NCBI GenBank assembly: GCA_014381985.1
Contig: JACNKP010000033.1
Location: forward strand, 1-64,000
Length of the DNA: 64,000 bases
Direction of reading: 5' to 3'
From: SAR92 clade bacterium
GTDB taxonomy: Bacteria > Pseudomonadota > Gammaproteobacteria > Pseudomonadales > Porticoccaceae
How positions within the stretch are numbered: the stretch's first letter is position 1; every line of letters starts with the position of its first letter. This document shows positions 37,112-46,529 of the stretch, piece after piece. The notes beneath the pieces are model-generated. The model was not told the origin of the DNA. It made no database searches and saw only the letters and a program-made list of their open reading frames with translations. Position numbers and translations under genes: made by a program.

Positions 37112-38113
37112 TTAGCCTAACAACAGCGCGCTGCGATCAAAAAGCCAATAAGCGCTGCAGGCTCCAATGGCATAGACCGCCACATCTATTATTGCCTGTT
37201 CTTTTTGTTTAATGCCAGGAATCTGCCTTGCAAGTAACACTATCAAAATAAAACCGACAATAAATAGGATCTGACCTATTTCAACACCTATATTAAAGAA
37301 CAACAGGGCCTCAAGCTTCATCGACTGCGGTAATCCTAACTCCTGAAGTACCACCGCAAACCCAAAACCATGTAACAGACCAAAACCTGAAGATACACTC
37401 ACAGGATAACGCCAAGTGAAACTATTTTGTTCGCGCCCATTATGATGACGGATAATTTCAACAGCCAATAATAGAATGCTTAACGCGATAAGTATTTCGA
37501 CCAACTCGGTGCGCACTCTAAAAATATTGAGCGTGGCAAGGCTTAGCGTAACGGAGTGGGCGAGTGTAAATCCGGTCACCGTCCAAAGTAACCGCTTAAG
37601 GCCTCCAGCGATGATAATTAAGCAAAGTACAAAAAGCAGGTGGTCATAGCCCTCAAGGATATGCTCTGTACCCGCAAGCAGATACTGATGCGCGACCTCA
37701 GCGGCTGAGGCATCCAGCGGCAACGCTACAATGGTGACTTCTGGTCCCGAAAAAACCTGTGCCACTTCACCTGACAGTGATTTATAGACCACCAAAGAAG
37801 TGAGGCCCGGATTGCTATCAAGGTAATTTAGATGAATCGTAAAGGCTGGATTAGCCTGATCGCAAACATAGCGTCGACGACCCAGCAAGCCGGCCGGTTG
37901 ATTTCCTGCGGACCCACCCTTTATGCGGCAACTTTCATGATCCAACTTAATACCAGGCTCTTGCCCAAAAGACATGACTGGCGGTATTTTCCACTTAAGT
38001 AAGTATTCACTTTCTGACTGCTGATTAACCTCAACATAAACGGGTCTAGCTTCATCTGCAATCACATTACCGACGCAAATCAGAGTTAACAGAAAGAAAA
38101 GAACTCTCATCAC
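37112..38113 (-). CDS. HupE/UreJ_2-family membrane protein
   Basis: 333 residues. A signal peptide (about residues 1-19) and a soluble periplasmic region come first; then six or so transmembrane helices from residue 140 on with the family motifs GTEHILEGYDHLLFVL, TGFTLAHSVTLSLA, GLLHGFGFAVVL and FFNIGVEIGQI. The conserved His and Asp residues could bind a metal; related HupE proteins are proposed nickel or cobalt permeases. No hydrogenase or urease gene is in the window. The ATG overlaps the stop of the PpiC gene (ATGA), so the two are translated together. Confidence 0.88.
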   Translation of the reverse strand: MMRVLFFLLTLICVGNVIADEARPVYVEVNQQSESEYLLKWKIPPVMSFGQEPGIKLDHESCRIKGGSAGNQPAGLLGRRRYVCDQANPAFTIHLNYLDSNPGLTSLVVYKSLSGEVAQVFSGPEVTIVALPLDASAAEVAHQYLLAGTEHILEGYDHLLFVLCLIIIAGGLKRLLWTVTGFTLAHSVTLSLATLNIFRVRTELVEILIALSILLLAVEIIRHHNGREQNSFTWRYPVSVSSGFGLLHGFGFAVVLQELGLPQSMKLEALLFFNIGVEIGQILFIVGFILIVLLARQIPGIKQKEQAIIDVAVYAIGACSAYWLFDRSALLLG

Positions 38114-39018
38114 TTGGGCTCAGTCTTATCGACAACCTGATATTTAGATATCAGCATCTCAATAGCCAACTGCTTTATCTCTCTCTGTTGTTGGCGCTGC
38201 GCGTCAGCTAGCACTGCTGCACTGACATCTTGGAACTCAGGAATATACATAGGGGTCTTTTTAGTTACCAAAACTAAATGCCAACCGTAGTTAGACTTAA
38301 GAGGGCCCTGCCACTTTAAAGGTCCTGGCGAATTTGAAAGCACTAATGAGAATATTTCTTGCTTAAAGTTTAAACCGAAGTGACTAGCAATCTCCTCATC
38401 ATCACGATTGACGTAGTTGCGATTATAAAGAAACCGCTCTCCGTAAAGACCTGAGTTCTCAAACGGCACTTGACCTGCATTTAGACCTTTCAGCAGCTTT
38501 AATGCTCGGGCTTCGCCTTTCTCCCAGCTTAAATCCTTGCCTGAAGCAACAAACACATGGGTAAAAGTTGCCGTGGCAACCCTTCTATAATCCTCTCGGT
38601 TAGTCTCGTAGTATGCACGCAGATCAACTTCAGTGAGTGGTGCTTTTTCGTCATAAAACCCCTGCGCTAAATAATCCATTTTCTGCATTAATCTTCGACG
38701 GATGATCTGATCATCTCGCTCTAAATTGAGGGCCAAAGCCTCTCTATACAGAACTTCACTTTGCACATAGCTTTCTATTAGACGCTGGCGTTCGGCAAGA
38801 GTGAGACCTTGGATGGTCTTTAGGGCATCCTCTGGTTTAAATGATTTAGCCTCACGCTGCATAAATTGGGCGAGCAATTGATCATCAATAAAAATACTAT
38901 ATTGATCGTCGCTGTAATCTTCAGCATTTATCAGCCGCTCGCCGCCAAGCAATACTAAACCAATAATCAGAAATTGAAATAGTGGCTCTTTGAAGACCTG
39001 CCTGGGAAAAAAAATCAT
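38110..39018 (-). CDS. Membrane-anchored PpiC-type peptidyl-prolyl isomerase
   Basis: 302 residues. One N-terminal hydrophobic helix (about residues 12-27) anchors it. A SurA-like chaperone region (LAERQRLIESYVQSEVLYREAL, RRLMQKMDYLAQGF) precedes the parvulin domain, about residues 145-280, ending GPLKSNYGWHLVLVTKKTPMYIPEF. It should help folding of an exported protein. Location between the DUF3604 and HupE-like genes, with a 4-base overlap to the latter, suggests a client from the same cluster. Confidence 0.85.
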   Translation of the reverse strand: MIFFPRQVFKEPLFQFLIIGLVLLGGERLINAEDYSDDQYSIFIDDQLLAQFMQREAKSFKPEDALKTIQGLTLAERQRLIESYVQSEVLYREALALNLERDDQIIRRRLMQKMDYLAQGFYDEKAPLTEVDLRAYYETNREDYRRVATATFTHVFVASGKDLSWEKGEARALKLLKGLNAGQVPFENSGLYGERFLYNRNYVNRDDEEIASHFGLNFKQEIFSLVLSNSPGPLKWQGPLKSNYGWHLVLVTKKTPMYIPEFQDVSAAVLADAQRQQQREIKQLAIEMLISKYQVVDKTEPK

Positions 39019-39049
39019 ATAAGACTAACCCCAGATGCTACACCTTTTG

Positions 39050-40930
39050 TCATTGTGATTGGTACCAAATGGGTGAGGTATAAGCGCGTTCTTGAAGCGT
39101 TTTAGGCCCTCTTGGAGGCTTATCTAACTCCAACGCTAAGCTATCCAACAACCCATTACGAGGCGTCGGAATTTGAAGTACGCGAGTGTAATAAAAAGCC
39201 GAATGTCCAGAGTTAAAATCAGGATCAACCCACAGCACTGCCAGTTCAGCTTGGCCAATGGTGTTGGTATAACGACCAGACCTTAAATCAACCGTATTGC
39301 CAACATCTGGCAACTCTCCTTCGGCACTCAATTCTCGATTATCGGACCAAGCGACGTTATACACTTTCTCTTGTTGTTGACCGCTATTATCAACCCAGCC
39401 CTTGACGACCTGTACCCGATCTAAGTTGGCATCAACAGGACCTTTGACCGCTCTGATGAGAAAACTAGGCGCTTTATTATCCTCGCCAGTAGCTATCAGA
39501 TCACCGCCCATCGGAACGCCGTACTGGTTACCAATGGCACCGAAATCCTCAGCTATCGCGGCATTTTCTGGGAAATCCCATCCAGCGAACATCTGTACGC
39601 GCATACGAGGGCCAGATGTTGCATAAACCTCTTTACGTTTAAAAGCCGCATAGAGGGCTTCGCGTGTATTTTCTGTGGCCCACACTGCTGCCACACCCGA
39701 AGCTGACATATCCCAACCATTGCTACTTACTGGGCTTATACCTCCCCGCTTTTTTGTTTCTGGAGTGGAGTCCTTGGCCATTTTTCCCCAAAAATTACCC
39801 TCTTCTGACGAAGAAAGACCTGAGTGAGCATCAGTTGACCCTATCAATCCAAATTTATAGGGATTGACGCCAATTTTCTGACCAACAGCTAAGCCCTTTT
39901 TAAGCGCTGGTCGAATAAAATCAGCTTCACTTGGAGCGTACCCTGCCTGGCCTTGTTGAATGTAGTGCTCATAGTTTTCAAAATTAGCAAACGGATCATC
40001 CGGAGAAAAATCACTGTACGTCTCGCTATCGCCCTTAATTTGCGTGACCTCAACGATAGGCTCCCACTTAATTCTGCGCCGAGCATAGTCTGCATCAATG
40101 GGTTGGCCTCGCAAGGTTGTGTCGTCAAACATGTAACCTTTAGAAATATTGGAGTTATGAGGAATTGCAAGAAACCTAGTGCCTGTGCGTTGCTGTGTGT
40201 CATCTAACCACTGCCAAAGGTCCTCTGGATACTGACTTTGATTGGAGCCATAGGGTAAAAATTGCTTACCTTTATCAGCGCCATCCGGCGTAATCACAAT
40301 CCGGTGTAAATTAGCCCCCAGAGGAATTGAACTCCACTCCCAACCCAATAAACTCGTGAACGTACCAGGATCATTATGGCGTTCTGCTGCATCGACAATA
40401 TCATGCCAAGCAAGGGTAGACGTTTTAGTGGTATCGCCAAAAATAGCGACATCTGAAATGTTATTATTAGGGTCTTTAACGGGGTCACCATGGCCATCAC
40501 TTGAGGCGTTCTTAGGTAAAAATCGACCAAAAAATTGCAGCCCAGTGTCATCGTCGATAGCTTGATTCATCAGTCTAAAGGCATACCAACGCTTCAAGCT
40601 AGCCCACCATCCAAGATCTTCGCCGACGAATTTATCATTGCGAACGGCTCGCATCACACCCAGCATCTCCGCATGATCTGAGACCACCAAGAAATCTAAC
40701 GGAGTATTAATTTGAACTCGCGTGCGGTTATAAGGATGAATGACAGGTTGGCCCTTAGCCCAACGATAGGCGGTATCGGGATCGGCACTATGGTTGTTAT
40801 TTAAAAATGCGTCAAAAGAATAGGAGCTATGCAGGTGAGTATCGCCAAAATAAACCTGTTTTTCTGACTCCGCTGCCACCACCATGCTAATAGCCAAGCC
40901 ACAGATAAGCGCTGTTGTTTTTATCATCAT
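39050..40930 (-). CDS. Secreted DUF3604 protein (PHP-like metal hydrolase fold)
   Basis: 626 residues with a signal peptide (about residues 1-20). The start of the mature protein carries YFGDTHLHSSYSFDAF, then DFLVVSDHAEMLGV, LLGWEWSSIP, FLAIPHNSNISKG and GSTDAHSGLSSSEEGNFWG. These His and Asp motifs are those of PHP-type phosphoesterases, and DUF3604 is built on them. The enzyme is probably a periplasmic metal-dependent hydrolase with unknown substrate. It is followed by PpiC and HupE-like genes on the same strand; that trio recurs in marine gammaproteobacteria as far as I recall. Confidence 0.88.
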   Translation of the reverse strand: MMIKTTALICGLAISMVVAAESEKQVYFGDTHLHSSYSFDAFLNNNHSADPDTAYRWAKGQPVIHPYNRTRVQINTPLDFLVVSDHAEMLGVMRAVRNDKFVGEDLGWWASLKRWYAFRLMNQAIDDDTGLQFFGRFLPKNASSDGHGDPVKDPNNNISDVAIFGDTTKTSTLAWHDIVDAAERHNDPGTFTSLLGWEWSSIPLGANLHRIVITPDGADKGKQFLPYGSNQSQYPEDLWQWLDDTQQRTGTRFLAIPHNSNISKGYMFDDTTLRGQPIDADYARRRIKWEPIVEVTQIKGDSETYSDFSPDDPFANFENYEHYIQQGQAGYAPSEADFIRPALKKGLAVGQKIGVNPYKFGLIGSTDAHSGLSSSEEGNFWGKMAKDSTPETKKRGGISPVSSNGWDMSASGVAAVWATENTREALYAAFKRKEVYATSGPRMRVQMFAGWDFPENAAIAEDFGAIGNQYGVPMGGDLIATGEDNKAPSFLIRAVKGPVDANLDRVQVVKGWVDNSGQQQEKVYNVAWSDNRELSAEGELPDVGNTVDLRSGRYTNTIGQAELAVLWVDPDFNSGHSAFYYTRVLQIPTPRNGLLDSLALELDKPPRGPKTLQERAYTSPIWYQSQ

Positions 40931-40955
40931 TGTTTTATTCCCCTTTGATAATATT

Positions 40956-41324
40956 CTAAAGAGTGCGTCGTGCTCTCTCTAGTAACACTAAACCCACCAA
41001 TTCAATCACGATCGAGCGAATAGCATCCTGTGTTAGTCCATCTAATACGACATGAACCATACGTCCAAACAAAATAGCGCATAGAAAAACCACAGGGACT
41101 GCCAACCACTTAGCGTTTCCCGGCCGAGATCCATATAGTGTAAAGGCAGCTAACGACAAAAAGGCACCACCAAGATCGCCGCGCAGTGTCCCCATACCAT
41201 GGCTCTGAATCGCTCTAACTGAAAAATAGGGCTCCATTATCGCTGGGGAAAAAACGAACGCCAACCCACCCAGTAACATCAATAAACCCGCTAAAGCGGT
41301 TAAACCCTGCAATCCCTTTTTCAT
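40956..41324 (-). CDS. Small membrane protein, DUF4345-like
   Basis: About 122 residues from the inner ATG at 41324 (MKKGLQGLTALAG); an upstream start at 41357 would add 11 residues that are not hydrophobic. Four transmembrane helices are visible. The pattern LRGDLGGAFLSLAAFTLYGSR, then AILFGRMVHVVLDG resembles DUF4345. Function unknown. It lies 25 bp upstream of the DUF3604 gene and may be the first gene of that operon. Confidence 0.7.
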   Translation of the reverse strand: MKKGLQGLTALAGLLMLLGGLAFVFSPAIMEPYFSVRAIQSHGMGTLRGDLGGAFLSLAAFTLYGSRPGNAKWLAVPVVFLCAILFGRMVHVVLDGLTQDAIRSIVIELVGLVLLERARRTL

Positions 41325-41540
41325 AGATATCCCTATTATTTTCGCTTTATTATGCATCTAAACGGAGTTTACTCAGCCTGTCTTGCTTATCCCTTAATAC
41401 GTACTCAGGACTACTGGGTTAAATCGGTTGATTATCTTATGACCTTATAGGTGTCATTACAATGGTGCGCGGTATTTACTGCACTCAATCTCAAGCTACT
41501 GTAAAGTGCCAAAAACTCAGTATTAAGCTGTCGGATAGTC

Positions 41541-42842
41541 ATGCAAAAATTCTCAAAAACTACAGGCGTCTCCGTAGTGATAGCCAACATGGTGGGCACA
41601 GGCGTGTTTACCAGTCTGGGCTTTCAGTTGCTGGGTATTCAATCTTTCTTTGTCTTGATGATGCTGTGGTTTATTGGCGGTTTAACCGCTCTGTGTGGCG
41701 CGCTCACCTATGCTGAACTGGGCGCAAACTTACCTCGCTCAGGTGGTGAATATAATTTCCTAGGTCGGCTCTATCATCCCTGTGCCGGCTTTATTTCGGG
41801 CTGGGTATCTGCAACTGTTGGGTTTGCCGCGCCGGTAGCCTTGGCCGCCATGACTTTTGGCGCCTATCTGTCGGCGGTATTTCCTGGACTATCTGGAACC
41901 TTGTCGGCAGTGACCTTAGTTGTATTGCTCACCATTGTGCATTGCCTTTCCCATAGCGCGAGCAGTAAGGTACAACAGGTTTTTACGGTGTTAAAAGTAC
42001 TTTTGATTTTGCTGTTTTGCCTGATTCTTTTTGTCTGGGGAAACAGCCCGCAGGCCATTAATTTAATGCCTCAAACAGGCGATGAGACGCTTTTATTCGG
42101 CGGGGCTTTCGCTGTGGCTCTAATCTATGTGAACTACGCTTATACTGGCTGGAATGCAGTCACCTATGTCACCAGTGAACTGGACAATCCACAACGCAAC
42201 CTACCCATCGTTTTATTTTTCGGAACCGGCACCGTTATGGTTCTTTATTTACTGTTGAACTTCACTTTCTTAAACTCAGCTCCGATTAACATATTAGAGG
42301 GTAAGTTAGAGATCGGATTGATCGCTGCTGAACATGCTCTAGGCGGCAATGCCGGAAAAATCATGGGCGGCGTTCTAGCCTTACTGCTTATCTCAACCGT
42401 CAGTGCTATGACGATGGCCGGCCCACGAGTATTACAGGTCATTGGCGAGGACTTTACGCTGTTCAATAAACTCAGCCGCGTCAATGGCGCCGGAATACCT
42501 GCGACTGCAATTGTCTTTCAATGCCTGCTGGCAATCATCTTTATTGTTAGCGCAACCTTCGAGTCGGTGCTAATTTTCTCCAGCTTCGTACTAGGTATTA
42601 ATACGTTATTTTCAGTGATCGGTGTTTTTGTGCTGCGCTATAAAAAACTTAATGTGAAAGGCGCATACCGCACATTTGGCTACCCTTTGGTTCCTTTGAT
42701 CTATCTAGCGGTCACTTTATGGACTCTTGCCTACGTTTTAATTTCACGTCCACAAGAGGGTTTGATTGGATTAGCCATTATTATTGCGGGCGGCCTTGTC
42801 TACGCAGTCACAGCAAACAAAGAGCAAGATTCGGGTCGATAA
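41541..42842 (+). CDS. APC-superfamily amino acid permease
   Basis: 433 residues with about 12 transmembrane helices. The first helix has the substrate-binding pattern VVIANMVGTGVFTSLGF, and later ALTYAELGANLPRSGGEYNFL, YAYTGWNAVTYVTSELDNPQRNLPI and ISTVSAMTMAGPRVL are typical of the LAT/cationic amino-acid transporter groups. The substrate is not predictable. It faces the small membrane protein gene across a 216-bp divergent region and converges with the aldehyde dehydrogenase. Confidence 0.88.
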   Translation: MQKFSKTTGVSVVIANMVGTGVFTSLGFQLLGIQSFFVLMMLWFIGGLTALCGALTYAELGANLPRSGGEYNFLGRLYHPCAGFISGWVSATVGFAAPVALAAMTFGAYLSAVFPGLSGTLSAVTLVVLLTIVHCLSHSASSKVQQVFTVLKVLLILLFCLILFVWGNSPQAINLMPQTGDETLLFGGAFAVALIYVNYAYTGWNAVTYVTSELDNPQRNLPIVLFFGTGTVMVLYLLLNFTFLNSAPINILEGKLEIGLIAAEHALGGNAGKIMGGVLALLLISTVSAMTMAGPRVLQVIGEDFTLFNKLSRVNGAGIPATAIVFQCLLAIIFIVSATFESVLIFSSFVLGINTLFSVIGVFVLRYKKLNVKGAYRTFGYPLVPLIYLAVTLWTLAYVLISRPQEGLIGLAIIIAGGLVYAVTANKEQDSGR

Positions 42843-42958
42843 TGCCGCAGTTGTTAAATGCACTGTCTTTATAGGCTCCAACAATCGAACAACATCAACC
42901 CTCTCTGACCAGTCAAGCAGTTCGTTCACGCTTGGGAATCGGCCTCAGAATAGCCATG

Positions 42959-44383
42959 TTAGCTAGTGATCCCTTTTATTTCCAGATAATCATCAAAACC
43001 AAACTCGCCCCACTCCCTGCCATTGCCTGATTGCTTGTAACCACCAAAAGGCGCAGCATAATCTTGAGATGCACTGTTGACACTTACCATACCAGCCCGC
43101 AATTGACTTCCCACTCGCCTAGCTCGTTCTGCGTTAGAAGTGCTAAAATAGGCTGCCAACCCATAAGGTGTGTCATTAGCGATCTCTATGGCTTGCTCCT
43201 CTGTATCAAACGGAATCATAGCCAGCACAGGCCCAAATATTTCCTCCTGCGCAATCGTCATTTGATTGTTAACCCCAGCAAAAACCGTTGGCTTTACGAA
43301 ATAACCAGAATCAAATCCTTCTGGCTTACCTAAACCTCCGGCCACCAACGTCGCGCCTTCTGAAATACCTTTTTCAATTAATCCCTGCACCTTTTCAAAC
43401 TGCACTCGACTAGACAATGGCCCTATATGCCCGCCTTGACTAGTCGGTTGATCAACCACTACGCTCTCAGCTGCCTGTTTGGCAATCTTAACAGCCTGAT
43501 CATAAACCGAAGACTGGACTAACATACGCGAAGGCGCATTGCAGGACTGTCCAGTGTTACTCATCATCCTCATAACACCGCCACTGACTGCACTCTCAAG
43601 GTCCGCATCATCAAAAATGATGTTAGGTGACTTGCCGCCAAGTTCTTGAGTTACTCTTTTGACCGTTGGAGCCGCAGCTTGAGCCACCAAGATTCCAGCT
43701 CGCGTGGAGCCTGTAAAAGAAACCATATCAACATCAGGATGACTGGCAATTACCGCGCCCACATTGGGTCCATCGCCATTAACCATATTGTAAACACCTG
43801 CGGGAAACCCAGCTTGGTGCATTATTTCGGTGAACAGATAACCCGATATTGGCGCAATTTCGCTGGGTTTAAGAACCATAGTGCATCCAGTCGCTAAGGC
43901 GGGTGCAACCTTGCAACTGATCTGATTAATAGGCCAATTCCAAGGGGTAATAAAACCACAAACGCCAATCGGCTCTTTCACAATTCGTGTGTTGCCCACT
44001 TGACGCTCAAATTCAAATTGTTTTAATGCTTCCAACGCAGTATTTATATGACCGCGGCCAGTGTCTGCCTGGGCAGCAGTAGCGAAGGAAATCGGCGCGC
44101 CCATCTCCACAGAAATAGCGACCGACATCTCGTCGTAGCGATCCATGTAGATTTGTAGTAGTTTCTCCATTAAGGCAACCCGCTCCTCGATACTAGTCCG
44201 GGAGTAACTTGCGAATGCGCGCTTAGCAGCAGCAACCGCCAAATTAACATCGGTCTCGCCCCCAAGAGAAATGGTTGCAACCATTTCCTCATTGGCTGGG
44301 TTTTCAACCTCCAGATCATTACTGTGAGTTGGATCAACCCACTCGCCATTAATATAAAACTTGCGTAAGTCCTTCATAAACAC
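42959..44383 (-). CDS. NAD(P)-dependent aldehyde dehydrogenase
   Basis: 474 residues. Catalytic residues are N149 (PWNWPI), E247 (QELGGKS) and C281 (GQSCNAPSRM). The cofactor region FTGSTRAG and the end GGYKQSGNGREWGEFG are typical. It oxidises an aldehyde to the acid; the substrate is not apparent. The start may be M1 or M3. Single gene between convergent permease and TlpA-like gene. Confidence 0.93.
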   Translation of the reverse strand: MFMKDLRKFYINGEWVDPTHSNDLEVENPANEEMVATISLGGETDVNLAVAAAKRAFASYSRTSIEERVALMEKLLQIYMDRYDEMSVAISVEMGAPISFATAAQADTGRGHINTALEALKQFEFERQVGNTRIVKEPIGVCGFITPWNWPINQISCKVAPALATGCTMVLKPSEIAPISGYLFTEIMHQAGFPAGVYNMVNGDGPNVGAVIASHPDVDMVSFTGSTRAGILVAQAAAPTVKRVTQELGGKSPNIIFDDADLESAVSGGVMRMMSNTGQSCNAPSRMLVQSSVYDQAVKIAKQAAESVVVDQPTSQGGHIGPLSSRVQFEKVQGLIEKGISEGATLVAGGLGKPEGFDSGYFVKPTVFAGVNNQMTIAQEEIFGPVLAMIPFDTEEQAIEIANDTPYGLAAYFSTSNAERARRVGSQLRAGMVSVNSASQDYAAPFGGYKQSGNGREWGEFGFDDYLEIKGITS

Positions 44384-44466
44384 CTCTCATTAACTATTTC
44401 AAAAAACCAGTATAACTGTACTTTAAACCAATAAGATCGATTACTCATATACCCTATCGGGGGTCT

Positions 44467-44898
44467 CTATTCTAAAAGCGCCTCGATAGAAGCTAATGTC
44501 TGAGGGCCGATCAATCGATGCAATAACTTACCCTCGGGACTGATAATCAGCGTCTCCGGAAGTATAGTAACAGGCTCAAGACCCCAAACACCCCGCGGAT
44601 CTCCAACTAGACTAGGAAACTCAATACCCAACTTTTCTATTTCACCCAATAATTCTTGACCCTGGGAACCATCAAAATTAACGCCCACCACAGTGACTGT
44701 TTCAGCATAATGAGTTGCCAACTCGTTAAGTTCAGGGATTTCTTTGCGGCACGGTGCACACCAGACTGCCCAATAATTAATCACTATTAGTTTCTCAGGG
44801 TTTGTCAGGTTGAGACTGCCGCCTTGCACTAAAGGGTAACTGGCATCGCTTGAACAGCCAAACAGCAAACAAGTCGCCAGCATTATTCTTTTTAACAT
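44467..44898 (-). CDS. TlpA-like thioredoxin-fold lipoprotein
   Basis: 143 residues from the inner ATG at 44898, which has GGAAAG before it and begins with a lipoprotein signal MLKRIMLATCLLFGCSSD (lipobox LFGC). A longer frame to 45066 has no signal and looks unreal. The domain carries the redox motif WAVWCAPCRKEIPEL and the cis-Pro region VTILPETLI. It should act as a periplasmic thiol oxidoreductase. The partner is unknown. Confidence 0.88.
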   Translation of the reverse strand: MLKRIMLATCLLFGCSSDASYPLVQGGSLNLTNPEKLIVINYWAVWCAPCRKEIPELNELATHYAETVTVVGVNFDGSQGQELLGEIEKLGIEFPSLVGDPRGVWGLEPVTILPETLIISPEGKLLHRLIGPQTLASIEALLE

Positions 44899-45166
44899 AA
44901 AATTTTCTTTCCACTTTTTGCCAATATAATGACAGCAGGTTACCCGTAACGAAAAATGGTTTATTACACCGCTAAGGCATTTATCACTGCAGCTCAGTGT
45001 CGAGCACATACTCATCAAGACGCCACAGTTTACACCATATGATTTAGTTGAAGTAGCGAGAATCATGTGAAATCAGTGCGTCTATCAGCAGGCTTTGTGG
45101 GCATGTCTTTTGGTTTTTCTTGATTGGCCTTACAATGAGTGTAAATTCGCAATCCTATTAAATGCC

Positions 45167-46107
<941 letters not shown>

Positions 46108-46137
46108 AATACTTTGCACCAACCGTAACATTAAATA

Positions 46138-46500
46138 ATGACAAGGCACCCCATCTTGAAAATTGAATCAATATTATCTACCGCACAACTTACCACCCGC
46201 GGGAGCTTTTTTATCTTACTCCTAACGCTGACAGTAAATCTTTGGCAGCAACACGCACCTGGCGTGATTTACTTTTTATACCTACTACCGCTGGTAATCT
46301 TTATTCCCGGGATTATTAGGGGTGACACACGCACTCTAATCTGGCTAGGCTTTGTGCTCTTGCTATACTTTGCTATAGCCATCGCCAAGATGAGCAAGCC
46401 AGAGCCATTAGCTTTAGATATGATAGAGCTAGCGTTGACTGTTATATTGTTTAGCTCAGCCTCTGTAACAGCGCGCGTGAAACAAAAACATAACCTGTGA
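46138..46500 (+). CDS. DUF2069 membrane protein
   Basis: 120 residues with three to four hydrophobic helices (LLTLTVNLWQQHA, YFLYLLPLVIFIPGIIRG, LIWLGFVLLLYFAIAIAKM). The pattern with PLVIFIPGIIRGDTRTLIW fits DUF2069. Function unknown. It lies 30 bp after wrbA. Confidence 0.85.
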   Translation: MTRHPILKIESILSTAQLTTRGSFFILLLTLTVNLWQQHAPGVIYFLYLLPLVIFIPGIIRGDTRTLIWLGFVLLLYFAIAIAKMSKPEPLALDMIELALTVILFSSASVTARVKQKHNL

Positions 46501-46529
46501 TAACCCATAAGACTTCAAAGGATCTTTAG

